Assembly: GCF_031877795.1 (NCBI RefSeq) | Contig: NC_133935.1 | Coordinates: 72,620,303 to 72,684,302 of the forward strand | Reading direction: 5' to 3' | Length of the DNA stretch: 64,000 bases | Origin: Strix aluco | Lineage: Eukaryota; Chordata; Aves; Strigiformes; Strigidae | Shown: piece after piece, positions 13,401-27,085 of the stretch | How positions within the stretch are numbered: position 1 is the stretch's first letter | Layout: each line of letters opens with the position of its first letter | Notes under the pieces: model-generated | The model's database searches: none | Seen by the model: the letters and a program-made list of their open reading frames with translations, nothing else | What the model was told of the DNA's origin: nothing | Program-made: the position numbers and the translations under genes

Positions 13401-16400
13401 TATCAGATAAAATTCTGAATTTTGTCCTGCATGAAGGGAGCATCTATGATGGAAAGTGGATGAGCATCTACCCATCACTTCACAAGCTGAAACGCACAGA
13501 GGAAAATGCCCTGTAAATGGCTTACAAGTGAAACAATGCAGTCAGGTACCAGTGCAAAGATTTTGTAAATATCGATATGTTGGGTAATAGTCATATCAGT
13601 ATCAACAGTGAAGACACACCACATTATTTCCTCTGAAATTACTGCCAAAGTGAAAACATGATAGTGCTACATTGAAAATCTTTACTGTGAATTTCTTTTG
13701 TTACATATTTTCCAGATAATTTAAGATGCACACCTGTGCTAATTAGTGAAACCCTGACCTTCCAATAATTGATGAGAACAATTTGACTGACTGGAAATAA
13801 ATCAGAACAGCAGTAGATTTCTAAATTACGGGTATTATATGCTTGGTTTCATAATCCCAGAATCTATCCTTTATCAGATATGGTATCTAGTTCAGAAGAT
13901 CTAAAGCTTTCCTCCCCGCCTACTTAAACTACCTTCATATGGCACAAAAAAGAAGGTAAGAGAAGAAGAGCTGGTGTGGGTGGTCTAAAATGTTACTGTT
14001 AATAACAAGAGGATGAAACAGGGTAAGACCATTTCTTTGATAAACGATCTAAATTTTCATAATACTTGAGCCAATTTGGCTGTAGAATAATTCTCAAGCG
14101 CAACACTGAAAACCACAGATAGGAAAATGGCTGGGCAGTACATAGCACAGGCAAGTGAGCACAGCACAAGACAGAGACCCAGCTGATTTCCTCCTCAAAT
14201 TTCCATTAATTTTTGCTTTGCTGCGTAGCCCTAAAGATATGTCTTTTGTGGGAATTAAATGTTTCATTCTGAACAGTTCATATATTTTTAATACGAAAGC
14301 TGCTGACTTCTCATTGTCTTTTAAGCCCTTGAGAAGCATCTTAAATGGATTTAGATCAAAAGTCTTAAAAGGTCAAAACTCAAATCAAATCAGTCTAAGG
14401 AAATAAATTACTTCCAAAGAAAATCACTAATGTGATCCTTCATCTACTTAAAATGCTTGTGAGAACAAGCATATTTCAAAATTACACATTCTGTTCCGAG
14501 ATAAACTTTAACATCAGGTACAGAAAGATTTTAGACCTAATTCACAGTTTCACTAATCCCTCATTTCTCTGTTCTAACAAGAGTAAAACTACTTAAGGAC
14601 TGCTCTTATGCCAGACTTTTGTGTCTGGGTTATCAAGATGATGATAATCTACAATTTACCAACTTACGTCTGTGGTGTAACACAAATATATTGGATTTAA
14701 AAAAAAATCTCCTTTAAAGAGATTTTTAAAGTCTCCTGTGTAGAGTGCTGACTTTTGTATCACGCCAATCCAACTGAACAATACAAATTTATGCCAAGCT
14801 TATTGACTCATCTTTTCACCTGAAGCTTATTCATGGAAAGGACAGAGGGCCAAACAGACATAATTTGGAGTAGCTGCTGTTTGGACTGAGAAAGGTTTTT
14901 GTGGGAGATGCTTAGGAACAACAAAGATTATTTATCCACAAGCAATTATCCTGTGGAAGAATGCAGACCTTGACACTTCGGTTAGTTCTCACAACATCAA
15001 GCCACTCTTCTTCTGCTAAAGGTATTTAGTTGTCTGAACAGACCCCTAACTATCCTTAAATTAAAGGACAAAATTTAGCAAGGTACCAGTTTAACTGTGT
15101 AATAATTTAGTGGTAGTCAGATATGTAACTAAAGAGAACTTCGGAAACTGCCTCTGTCCTGTCCATCAAGTTAGCACAACCACAGAAACCAGTGAAACCA
15201 TAAGGCATAGTTTCACTATAAATCAGTATATTCTGATTTAAAGAAAAATCCCTGCTCCTTTCAGTGCTTAATTTTTATATATACATATGGTAAGATGCTA
15301 TCTGAAGTATTGAGCAAAGCGTCAATCTTTCCTGAAGGCGAACAGATTAATTTAAACCCAACTAATGTCTGAATCAATATTTCCTAAGCTTTCTCACAGT
15401 TCCCTAGCTACCGGCTTCTGTGCCTCAGAGAAGATGCATTGTAGCTCCACGCCTCTCTGAAGAAGTTTTGATCTACTGCTTTGACTTTGTAATTTATATG
15501 GAGAAATAACTCATCCATTAAACCAGATGTTGCTAAAAATATGCAGATGAAGCTTCTTATGCCAGATGATGGCAATTGAAAAAAAAACAGAAAAGAACAA
15601 ACAGACGCAGCCTTGAAAACATGTACCCATAAAATTTCATGGTATTCAGCTAGACATTGCTTAACCTTCATTACATAAAAACACCAGCAGCGTTTTGGGA
15701 CACTCGTTGAAGCCTTTTGCTGTAACTGGCAAAGAGTTTTTAAAATATTAGCATGCACTTCAAAAACCTGGAAAAATAGTTTAGTTCACAGCAAGAAAGC
15801 AAACTGCACCTCAGCAGATTGCAGATGCATTTGCACATGACTGAAAAACAGTCTTTATACCACTGAGCCCCCCTGCTACAGGATCTAGCCATTATACCTA
15901 TAGAGCTGTGGGTGATATCCTGCACAAAGAACAGAAACCAGGGCACTTTAATAGATAACAGCTATAGTAATTGCCACTGTCCAAAGTATTTTAAAAAATC
16001 TTAAACTAAAGAGACAAAGTCAGTTCCTTTCTCTATGCAATGCTTTCCATGCCAAGTAAGTTTAGTAGCAGCTACTAGAGCTAGAACAATACCAACAGGA
16101 AAATTATTCTCCTCAAGCTGAATGACTGGCACTTCGTACTCTACATCTGGGAAATTGAAAGCACATATTCAAATATAAATTAAAAAGAACAAAACCCAGA
16201 AGCTTGGTTGCTTTGCCCACTATAGAGCCAAAGGGTTTAGAGATGCCTTCTTTATTGTGTGCTGTACGGTAAGAACTGAATTTCTAATAAGGTTTTACGT
16301 TTAAATCAGCATTTCTTACAGATCTGCTTGGAGGCAGCACATAACATGTACAGAAATAACCGTAAATTATTCACACTGAGCATCTTTTTCCTTACTGGCT

Positions 16401-16635
16401 GTTATCTTCTGATCCCTCTTTTATCTTCTTTCTTACAAAAGAAACAGAGACTCTACAGACTGCTAAAATCTCCTAAAATTGATCACAAGGAGTATTTCAC
16501 TATAGCTCATATACACTATTAAATTCAAAAATTACTTTAGATTTAATTTACCCAAGCAGAAGACCCTACTGAAATAATTACTTCATAGAAATACCTGTCT
16601 CTAAGACATAACTGCCTTCCATCCTGCTTGGACAG

Positions 16636-17606
16636 GTGTACTCTCACTGGATAAAGAGCTGGATGGATGGCTGGGCCCAAAGAGTTATGGTGAAGGGAGT
16701 GAAATTCAGTTGAGAAGCGGTCACAAGTTCCCCAGGGCTCAGTACTGGGGCCAGTTCTGTTTATTATCTTTATCAACGATCTGGATGAGGGGATTGAGTG
16801 CATTCTCAGTAAGTCTGCAGACACCAAGTTGGGTGGGAGTGTTGATCTCCTTGAGAGCAGGAAGATTCTACAGAGCGATCTGAACAGGCTGGATTGATGG
16901 GCCAAGGGCAACTGTATAAGGTTCATCAAGGCAAAGTGCTGGGTCCTGCACTTGGGTCATAACCACTCCATGCAACGCTACAGGCTTGGGGAAGAGTGGC
17001 TAGAAAGCTGCTTGGTGCAAAAGGACTTGGGGGTGTTGGTTGACAGTGGCTGAATATGAGCTAGCAGTGTGCCCAGGTGGCCAGGAAGGCCAATGGCATC
17101 CTGGCTGGTATCAGAAAGAGTGTGGTCAGCAGGACTAGGGAAGTGATCGTGCATGTGCAAAGAAGGACAACGAAGCTGGTGAAGGGTCTAGAGCACAAGT
17201 CTTATGAAGAATGGCTGAGGGAACTGGGGTTGTTTAGTCTGGAGAAAAGGAGGCTCAGGGGAGACCTTATCACTCTCTACAACTACCTGAAAGGAGGTTG
17301 TAGTGAGGTGGGCGTTGGCCTCTTCTCCCAAGTAACAAGTCATAAGATGAGACGAAATAGCCTCAAGTTGTGCCAGAAGAGGTGTAGATTGGATATTGGA
17401 AAAAATTTCTTCACCAAAAGGGTTGTGAAGCACTGGAACAGGCTGCCCAGGGAAGTGGTCGAGTCACCATCCCTGAAGGTATTTAAAAGATGTGTGAATG
17501 TGGTGCTTAGGGACATGGTTTAGTGGTGGACTTGGCAGTGTTGGGTTTACAGTTGGACTTCATGATCTTAAAGGTCTTTTCCAACCTAAATGATTCTATC
17601 ATTCTC
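16636..17606 (+). mobile_element. CR1 LINE, 5'-truncated copy with intact 3' end
   Basis: About 970 nt matching the 3' part of an avian chicken-repeat-1 non-LTR retrotransposon. It runs from within the reverse transcriptase region through the end of ORF2 and the short 3' UTR to the diagnostic terminal tail (GATTCTATCATTCTC, 17592-17606). The recognisable 3' signature AGGTCTTTTCCAACC lies at 17572-17586. The element is antisense to SLC2A13. The 5' truncation is typical of incomplete reverse transcription in this family. The edge at 16636 is approximate, because similarity fades there. The close resemblance to the family consensus I remember suggests a moderately young insertion within the avian lineage. 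Confidence 0.95.
16645..17523 (+). pseudogene. CR1 ORF2 remnant (reverse transcriptase C-terminal part), broken
   Basis: A decayed 3' part of the CR1 ORF2 protein gene, which normally encodes endonuclease and reverse transcriptase for retrotransposition. The RT palm region is visible from [10 protein letters not shown] and [10 protein letters not shown] through [10 protein letters not shown]. At 16811-16825 the catalytic box that normally reads with two adjacent aspartates has lost one aspartate codon and its aromatic residue. A TGA at 16895-16897 sits where the family has CGA, consistent with CpG decay. A small indel near 17050 shifts the frame. Downstream, about 148 codons remain open to the natural TAG at 17521-17523 ([20 protein letters not shown], then [11 protein letters not shown]), but around 17152-17163 about 30 residues typical of the family are missing in frame. 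It cannot encode an active RT. Confidence 0.9.
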
Positions 17607-20600
17607 AGCCATGTTGGAACCCACACCTGCGTGAGACTAAGGTACGCTGATCTACCTCTGTTCCCAGTCACCTGGTCACAGAGTAACTTTTTTTTTTTTT
17701 ACATTATTATTTATTTAGCTAAAAATCTTTAAAGAGTTTGAATGCAAACACTTGCATTTTCTCAAACTGAGAAATTTCAGCTTTGCTACTGCATCTGAAT
17801 TTGCCCAATAAATAACGCGCCGGAGCTGTTATTCAATCTGAATAGACTGAGCAATAGACTACCAAATGATTGAAAACAGAAACAATTTTTCCCCATGACA
17901 AATAGTTCTCCAATATTAATCACATCAAAGGGGTTCTTAACTGTTTGCCTTTCTCTGTGTTTCAATATTTTTGTAACCCCACGTACTAGTGGATTCTGAA
18001 CGGTGGACAACACAGTTGCTGCGCCTCTTGCCAAAGGAAGAGCTCAGCTGTCTGACAGTGCCAGTGGGTCTGAGCAAGCTGCTTCTGTGTGATTAGGTAA
18101 CCAATCTCCCGATGAAAGACGTGCCATTTTGGATTTGTTTCTGGAATGAAGGTTCTCCTTCCTACTGCTTTATCTTATTCCTGTCCTCTCAAAGTTCAGC
18201 CTGCTACTCCATTAGACTTCTTTTATCCTATACTGGTGCCTTCCAAGTCCTGCTGACCACCTCCAGGCTGTTGGCTGTAATTTCCCACTCTGCTGGCAAA
18301 CCACAAGTGTTTCAAGCTTCATTTTTCATCATGTCTACCAGGAGGGGAGAGAGACAAATCTCTGCTACTACCAGAACACTGTCTGACAAGCTTCCCTCAT
18401 CATCTTTCGTGCTCTCCTTACCTTGAGAAATGGACTCAAATCAGGAAAAGGCAGAATAATGTTTATACCTAGTGTTAAAGAACCATCTGAGATTTCTCAA
18501 GAGCTGACAGCACCCGTTAGGCACACATGTACACCAGTCCCAGCTACAGCACACTTAAAAACTGGGAGCAGAAATAAGCAAATACCTGGTTTATATTACA
18601 GGACATACCTTAATCACACTACACATAGATTGACTGACTTTTCTTCCCAAGTTTTTCCTACTCTTCCAAAGCATCGGATGGTAATAAAACTGTCAGGAAA
18701 CATCTGACGTCTCTGTACTGTACAGACTGCTCTATCCTAGTCCTAATTCTGATCCTGACTGGACACACTCAGTTTACCTCAGTACAAATTAAAATGTACT
18801 AGTAATAATTAAATTGTATGATTTCATAATCATGACCATAAAATAAATAATTCAAATATTGTATTAATAATGCATAAACTTGTGGGAGGTCATACAACTA
18901 TGAAAAATAATAATTTGTTCACTTAAACAACTAGCAGTCATACGTACAGAATTTTAATGGACAGAATTCAAATTAAAATCTGATCAAAATGCAAAATCTT
19001 AATTAGTTTTGAGAATAAGTATCTTCACAGAATATCACTGTCCATCATGCGTTACTACCTATGATCATTTTAACTAATCATTAGACAATAAGTCACAGTT
19101 TCAAAATATGGTATTTTGCGTTTCTTTTTAACATTGGACACTTTCAGGTACACAATTAGCTGTTCAGCCGAGGAAAAAAAAAGAAGGAATACGGCTTCTT
19201 TCTTTTTTTGTGAAAAACTTCAAAATTGCCCCAATTTTCAACAAAGAAATGAAATGAGACAAAAAGAAAGGAACAGAAAAGTCACAAATTTTTTGTTCTG
19301 TTTTTGTTAAAAAAAGATCTTTTTGCATTGTTTTCTGGAAAAGGATTATTAAAAATATTTATATATTTAAAGAAAATTAGTATCTTATAAAATCCTCAAA
19401 TATCTAAATATATTACTGCACAAACTGAGTGCATAGAGGTCTGATCTATATCCATTTATATCCAGGTCTAAGACTACATTCAACAAACACTTGGCAGAAG
19501 ACGATTTGTTTAACAGTCAACTAAGGGGTTCACAGGTTGAAATCAGAGCTGTAAAAATCAGACGCGGTATTCTCAAGTTAAGAAGCCATGACAAAAATGG
19601 GTTTATTATATATACCCAAAAGACTACTTTAAGGTTTGAAACTGTAAAATTCAGTGACACTGACAGCAGTGAGTGATAATTCTAAGATGGAGAATCAAAT
19701 ACCAGTGCGTATGATAAAGAAACAAGAGCACAGTCTGGTAATTATTTCTGGATAGATTTTTCATAAAACTGAGTAAATAGTTTAAAGATACTTTTTTTTG
19801 TAAAGACAAATTATTTTTTTTTAATATCCATTCTGAAGAGTTTTTTCCTCAATTTAAAGTATGACTCACTTATTAGCTTGGTATGTTGATATTTGGTTGC
19901 AGAAAATATTTCTGCAAAATATCAGAGAAAGCTTCACTGGAACTAGACGTCATACAAGGTTAAAGTTACAGCAAGGTAACATTAAAGGAGAAGCAAAGCC
20001 CACATCTGCTAAACGTTTTCATGAAAAGACATAAAAATATATTTTTGCAACTTTAAAGATCATTCTGTGTATTTACAAGCTAATAGACAGTATGAAAAAG
20101 CAGCAATGAAAGAGTGCACCATTTCAGGTAAGGCTCAGAAGGCAACAGCAGGCAATATCAGATTTCTGCCCTTTTTCCCCCTCTCAGGGATGTACTCCAA
20201 TGGTTTACAGACAACTTACATCTGTGTACTTTAAAGACCAAGTCCTTCAGTAACTTTTCCTGTTTTTTCATTTGTAGAATACAAACCCTGATCTCAAAAA
20301 AATAAAAACAACCACACAGTGTTTCACAAGCACCAAACTATCTGACAATTCCTATTTAAATATTCCTAGTATGCATATAAACCTTGGGTTTGTCCCTTCT
20401 GTTGACAGGCATATCCTGTTGCTGAAGTTTGTGCCTCTGTAAGAGGTTGTGCTGCTGCTCCACTGAAATTTCACCTCTCATCACAGAACTTTGTTCATGT
20501 CCTTGAACAACTTTATTAATCTTAAATCTTTTACCTCTTTTAAGACGGATTTTACTGTTTCTTGCAGCTTCCAAACTGCTAATGTGCATGAGAACTCCAA

Positions 20601-21906
20601 CCACTTTATAAACACAGAGGTAGACTCCAGTAGAGTGCCATCAGCAAGTCACAAAGCCTCCCAGATACCAGTGTTGTATTTAAAAAAAGTCTAAGCCAAT
20701 CCTCACAAAAAGCAAGATCCAGTAAGAGACAGAAAAATAGTTAGTTTGATCCTAATTCTCACACTGAGAAATTTCAATCAGTTAAATGCTGTAGTTTTCA
20801 CTTCTTTCAAGTATCATCGACTCTCAAAGAACTTCACTGAGGTGCAGATCAGCAAAGAATGTTTAGAAATTTGGGTAAATAAGATGGAGGTGATACTGCC
20901 TAACATTTTGAAGCCGTTGCCATGATCAATAGATATTTTAGTACTACAGCAGTATCAAGAAATAAAAGAAAAACACTGCAATCTACCAGATGGAGTGGAA
21001 AAAATGCCATGATGTGGGTAGAAGGCAAGACCCACTGCTGTAATACCTAAAGCATCACATATTTGTGTGCAGGTCTGCATGGAGATGCAACGTGTGTGAC
21101 GGGGCTGTGGCTCGATGACGTGACTTGCACGCACAGCAGTTGGTAGGACAAGAGAATTATTGCTACCACCACCTGGGCAAATGCTGCAAATTCCCCCTTC
21201 GATCCTGTTCACAGCAATCCAGCATGAACTGAAAAGAAACGTCCTATGCCGCAGCATGGGCACAGGCACATGGCAAGCCCTTGCAAGAAATGGCATCTGG
21301 GAATATTTAATTGCTCATGAAATAGATGCCATTTCACAAGTTTTAAACACCATGAGCACAAAGCTATCTCTGCATGACAGCCAGCAAAAAGGTATCGCAG
21401 AGGGATTCTGGAAACAGAATGAGCTATTATTTCCCTCCTGGCAGCCATCAAGGTTGAGAAAGACTCATGGACTCCCTGTGACCCCAGAATGTGCCTTGAA
21501 GTTTGTTTAGTGGCTTTTCTGTGGTTATACAGAAATAGTTCATTTTTGGAACAACCAGCTTCAGCAATGAGCATGGATACACACCCGTGCATTCATCCAG
21601 TTGTTGCTGGCTTCCCTTTTTTCTCTGGAAGGAGGGAGTGCTCATTAACGATTTGGCCGTTTCTTCTGACAGACAAACCTTTGGGGGATCTCAGTGATGA
21701 ACGGTAACTGGAAGGTGGCCACCAGTCACCCCAGGGGGGCTCCTGGAGCTAGCCTGTGCTGCAGGATGCTTTCCACCGAAAACGAGACAGATTTGGTCAC
21801 TCAGTTACTCACAGGTGCCTGTGGGCAGGCAGGCTTTATTCTGTTCAAGCTCTTTGAGGACAAAAATGCTCATAAATATAGGGTGCTCCAGTATTTTTTT
21901 ATTAAA

Positions 21907-21942
21907 GACAGACTGGCATTTAGCATCCGTGACAGACTGGCA
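21907..21942. repeat. Short direct repeat, 24-bp period
   Basis: GACAGACTGGCA occurs at 21907-21918 and again at 21931-21942. The bases after it (TTTA / CATTA) are only partly alike, so this is a partial local duplication in the large intron. Confidence 0.8.
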
Positions 21943-24900
21943 CATTAAATATTTCGGTTGCATGCAAACCCCTCTCTGTAGCTCACCGCTCCTGGTCTTT
22001 CCCTACACTGGAGCGGTTCTGCTGCTCCTGGCACTTTTGTGTGGAAGTTCTGGGTCATCCTGGCTCTGACACGTTTGAGAGCTTATGGACGGAGCACCAG
22101 GCTCCAACCAAATTACTGACAGAACTGGGCTAATTGAACTGGAGAATTTCTAGCTTCTGTTTCCAGATCTAAAAGCATGCAGTCTTTTTGATTGCATCTC
22201 CTTGCAGCATGAATACTTAATAATTAAATTACTGAAACAAATTGGTCTGAAGATTATGATGCCAAATGCAGCATTTTAGAATTTCATTCAAGTTTACTAT
22301 AAAATAAATCTCTACCTAATGTTTAATCTCATTTGTTTTTTCACCTGATTTTATATTAATTTGCTTAATAATTAGCATTTCTGCAGTTCTTTTGGTTACA
22401 ACAGAAATATCAACCAGCTGCCTATTCACTGTAGAAGTATCAATTCTCCCAGGAGACACCTCTTTCCTATGGTATATGAAGACAGATCACCTCAACAAAT
22501 ACTGGTAAAAATGGCTGAGCGTAGGGCTCAATAATAACAAGTATCAATATTTTAATATTAATTAAAGTATTATTAACAGAACAGCATGCAAGAATTGATG
22601 GCATGACATAACAGTCTATTCTGTGAAACACAGGCAAACGCCATCTGCAAATATGGAACAATAACAAACAGCATCTTTTACTCCATCAGTCAAGGAACTA
22701 CAAGACAGCTCAAGGTCAAAATTTTAGACATTTGAAGTTGAGTAAAACAAACTCTATCCAGACTTCTTAGTCTTACTTGCAATTAGAAGTAACCTTTATT
22801 GATGCATGTGCTGTTTCACCATGTGTCAGTATTATTATCAAAGGAATGTCACCAGCATCTCAAAAGCATCACTTGAGTTACAACCGCCAAAGGCTTAAGC
22901 CCATGGTCAAAAAACATGAAAGACAAAGAAAGCAAGGTGATTGTTGTGACAGTATAAAGGCAATTTAGAAGGAATATTCACTGGAAGTTCAACCTCCAAA
23001 TGAAATTGGTTCTATTTCAGTGTTAGTTTTGTTTTTCTGAATGCTTCCAAAGACTCCAGAAAACAGTAAAGAAACGTAAAAAAATGTATTGCTTTTAATT
23101 ACCCCAAGGTTTTAGCTGTACAAAGGTACTGGAAAAAAATATACTTTCATGTTGAAACCTGGTATATGAAGTTAGTAGAGACTGGTGAGATTTTATAGTT
23201 CAATTTAGAAAAACAAGGCAAATCCCACCCAAACCCCAAACTCAAAACACAGATGGGACATGCTGACACAATTATAACAAGTTACCAGATGCAGCACTGA
23301 ATGGTGAGCATCACCAATTCAATTCATCATCCAAATATCTTATTTGCCAAGTTCCAGTCCTGAACCCCCCAAAAGGCTGCCTGCCCTGCAAGCAGAGTGC
23401 CCGGCAGGCAGAGCTCCCGGGTCAGGCTCTGCTTGCTGCAGGCACGCTGCTGAGATTTTAAAGCTAGTTCATTTATTGCTTATACCACACAGTAGTCCCT
23501 GCGCCTTACAGAGTCTGCCAAACTGTCACTGTGCAGAAATGATTTTTCATAGAGCTGTTAAAACCTTAAAATCACAATCAATCACATATTTCAATGGAAA
23601 GTGAAGAGAGAACAAAACATTTATCCTTCTGAAATTTTCACTGAAAAAAAAGTGTGGGGAGGTAAAAATAATTTTCTGAATTTTCTTTTTTCATATTAGC
23701 ATACATTTTTTAGCACTTCCCTGCTCTATTTAATTTCTAGTTATTGGCATACAAAGAAAGTTTATGTTTTAATAGTTGTAATAATAACCTTTTGGCCAAC
23801 TTAACCTTCCCTCTGAAGTACTGAACTGTTGCATTCAATTGCTCTAACAGCAATTTAGACACACATATTACATTTTTAACTAACAGTCTTTCTGCCATTA
23901 CAGCTGAAATCTATCCAGACAAAAAATTTGAGATCTTGTGTTCATCATTTTAAATAAATGATGGAAGGGTATTTTTAAAAAGGAGCTTTTCCCTGATTCC
24001 AGTAGGTGGCAATAGCTCTGTCCTAAAAAGCTCAGAGAAACTGGTGCTTCAGAAGGGAAATGAAGCACGGCATCCCTGCCCACACGCTATACTGGGGAGG
24101 CTTCGCATTAAATCAACCAACAGAGCTATACAAAGAATGATTCCTCTACCATCAGCCCTAAAATTCACTGGAAATCATTAATGTCGTAACTGAAAATGGA
24201 GCCCCAAGGAGATTTAAATAATACTCTAAGACCATTTATAACAATGTAATTATTTCACGCTTGACTTGTGAGAGTGAGCACTTAACATAGTGTTGCTCTG
24301 CTTTGATTTGTGCATGCAGGTGCAATACCTATGCCAAATCTAAGGAATTTTCTAAAATACAGAAATGATAGGTGGTTACATTATCTCTAGTTTATAACAT
24401 TTATAAACAGTGGGTACCAAAGTCTTCATTGTTACATTAAACTCAAACTTTGAGATCTGTCATTAGAAGAACTCAGCAGAAATCAAAGTAATCATCTATT
24501 TTCCATGGCCTCTGACAATGAAAAATAACTTTACATAAGTAAGTGCTTTTTAACAATATTTATTTTGCCAAGAAAATATGCTAAATGGGAACATACATCA
24601 TCTGAATCACAGGTCTGAAGAACTAAATAATCATGCAGAACGTCAAATTTGACTCTCATTATCATCTAAGCAAAGCTAATGTGACAGCTGTGGAAAGCTA
24701 CAGGAAAAAGGAAAGTCTATACATCCTATAAGCAAGAAGAAATACCCGAAGTGCTGCTGTTCAGAAGTACGACCTGCCATCTAACAGACTGCCCATTTCC
24801 TAGCCTGTACTAACCGACGAGTTAAAATAAGGTCACAACTTTAAATCAAATGAATCAATAATTCCAGCTCATCTTGTGCCAGTGAGGGATTGATGTTACT

Positions 24901-27069
24901 GCCTCCATTCTCAAAAAAATGAACCACACATGCAGGCAGCACATACAATAATTTATATGAATTAAATTCATCAAACATATTGAATTATTCAACAGTCCTA
25001 ATGCAGAAATGTGTTAATTTATTTTCCCTCAGAAAGCAAAAAAAATACTCTGAAAACTTCACCCTTTTACGAAGGGAATATGCAGCAATTTTACTCTGTC
25101 AGATGATGTGATTATTGAAGAGTTACTTATTATGGAATAAAGGTGTGTAAGATTTGGATTAGGGATGCTGTCAAAGGTACAAGGCGCTGTACGGAGGGCT
25201 GGGTTTGACTGTGCTGAATGTTCTCTATCAATAAAACTCCCATGCCACATGCATCTTTCAAAAATATCTTCCACATGCAAACCAGAAAAATTCAATTTAG
25301 TAAACCCATTTCAGAGTGTAAAAACCTAAAAGAATCTGTCAAGATAATTTTCACTGAGGTTTTTTGTTTAAACCCAAACTTCGGAGTCAACAACTGAATA
25401 CACGTGAAACTAGAAGCAAACACGCTTTTTTAATCGGAAGTGAGTATTTTCCTTCTAGTCCCATCTCAGCTGACCAGAGAATGACTGAAATTGAGCAGAA
25501 AGCTTGCTCCTTCAATAGGATGTAAATTCAAATTTTAAACACCGCAGCATCATCTTCCTTGGACCATTTTTAGGTGGTGGAGAGTACTGACTCAAACATT
25601 TTTCCATTTAAATAACACATTTTTCCCTGACACAAACCAGCATTTGGAATGTTTTAGCTCAAGGGTCACTTTTGCTTTTCTATTTCAGTTACCTCAATGC
25701 TATAGTATCTGAAGTAGTTGTTAGAACAAGTAACCTAAATAGCTGTCAAGCATCTGTCTCCTCATCATCCTCTACCAGAATGCCTTTTAACTAGCAACTT
25801 AAGAGTAAGATCTGGAGGCAATGTTTAGCAGCAAAGTGCAATACAAACAAACAGGTGAAGAACAAACATACAAATGATGTTTCAAACTAACCAGACCTGC
25901 CTTAAAATTCTATTTTGCAGGAGGTGTCTCCAACAAATAAATTTTGCTCTCAGCATATAAACTGAATGCTTCCAGAGTCAGAATACATTCACTTCATAAC
26001 AGGCCTGACTAGGCATACATTTTGTCCTTCCTTTCAAGCATCCAGAATTTGCCATTGGTTGAGTAGATATGAGTTAGAGCTATTAATAGTAATTCCTAAG
26101 TAATTACCCTAAAGGCATGTAAATAGTTTCAGACACAATACTCTGCAGCACTTTATCCTTCCAGTCTTCCTATTTGCTCTTACCAGTTAGCAGAGATGGC
26201 ATTCAAATATGCATACCAGATTTCTTAAGTTCCTCTTCTACCTCCCTAGCTCTCCAGAATCACACTGGTATATGCAACCATTAGACTGTGATTACACTGT
26301 CCAATATCCTCTTCCCAGAAAAGACCTGGTGCCTTAGAATTTAGGCTGACAAAGACTGTAATCAGTTTCAGATTTTGTTTTCATTTCTGTTTTTGCACAC
26401 CTCACTAACATATAGTTTCCATACTTACTGGCAACGGTGAAGATAATCAGAATTTAATTCTATTTGAAACCGCATATATTTTGGTTTTCTTTCCTAAATG
26501 ATCATGGAGAGGAGAGGGGAGATTCTATGTTCTGGTTCCTACTGAAGTGAGGAATATTCAATTTAGTAAACATTTGGCATATTGTCCAGAAAGAGATTTC
26601 TCTAAGACTACTGGTTATAATCGCAGCTCTTCTGAGTGCTGTCGATATACATGCAGATGTAAATATTCTGTAGATCCTGTTACTTTCCTGAATAATTTAC
26701 TCCCTCTACTACCTTTTTACTTTGCAAATGTGAGAACCATAATCCTACGTATAATCTTCATCTATTGATCTGAAGATTTAGTAAGAGAAATACTAGTTTC
26801 TCCTCTAACTGCTGCTGAATTAAGCAGCACTTTTCAATGCAGGCCCTTGTAGAAAGATTCCGAATCATCATTTCAGAATAAAATCTTCTCTCATTACTTC
26901 CTGCATGACAAAACAAGCAATGTCTACCCACAGACAGAGAAGTACTTCATTCCTGGAAGGCTGCTCTGGTGATAGCCTTTCTGTGGTAACAGGAAAGGTC
27001 TGTATACCCGTTCCCCATGATGTACTGAAAATAGATTCTCAGTCTTTAAATGTGTGAATATGCATGTAC

Positions 27070-27085
27070 TTTTTTTTTTTTTTTT
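27070..27085. repeat. T16 homopolymer tract
   Basis: An uninterrupted run of 16 T residues in the large intron (A16 on the sense strand of SLC2A13). No AATAAA lies just upstream in the minus-strand direction, so it does not look like a retrocopy tail. Confidence 0.9.

Noticed and set aside
17077..17523. 148-codon open frame as a host gene
   Set aside because: Its sequence is the C-terminal part of CR1 ORF2, it lies inside the CR1 element, and its nominal start is a GTG rather than a genuine initiation codon.
20955..22069. Cluster of overlapping open frames in a GC-richer patch of the 22-kb intron
   Set aside because: The frames occur on both strands, none resembles a known protein, and higher GC alone lengthens chance frames.
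27070..27085. Poly-T tracts as tails of processed retrocopies on the minus strand
   Set aside because: None of the three T16 runs has a minus-strand AATAAA within 10-30 nt, an adjacent coding-like sequence or target-site duplications that I can see.
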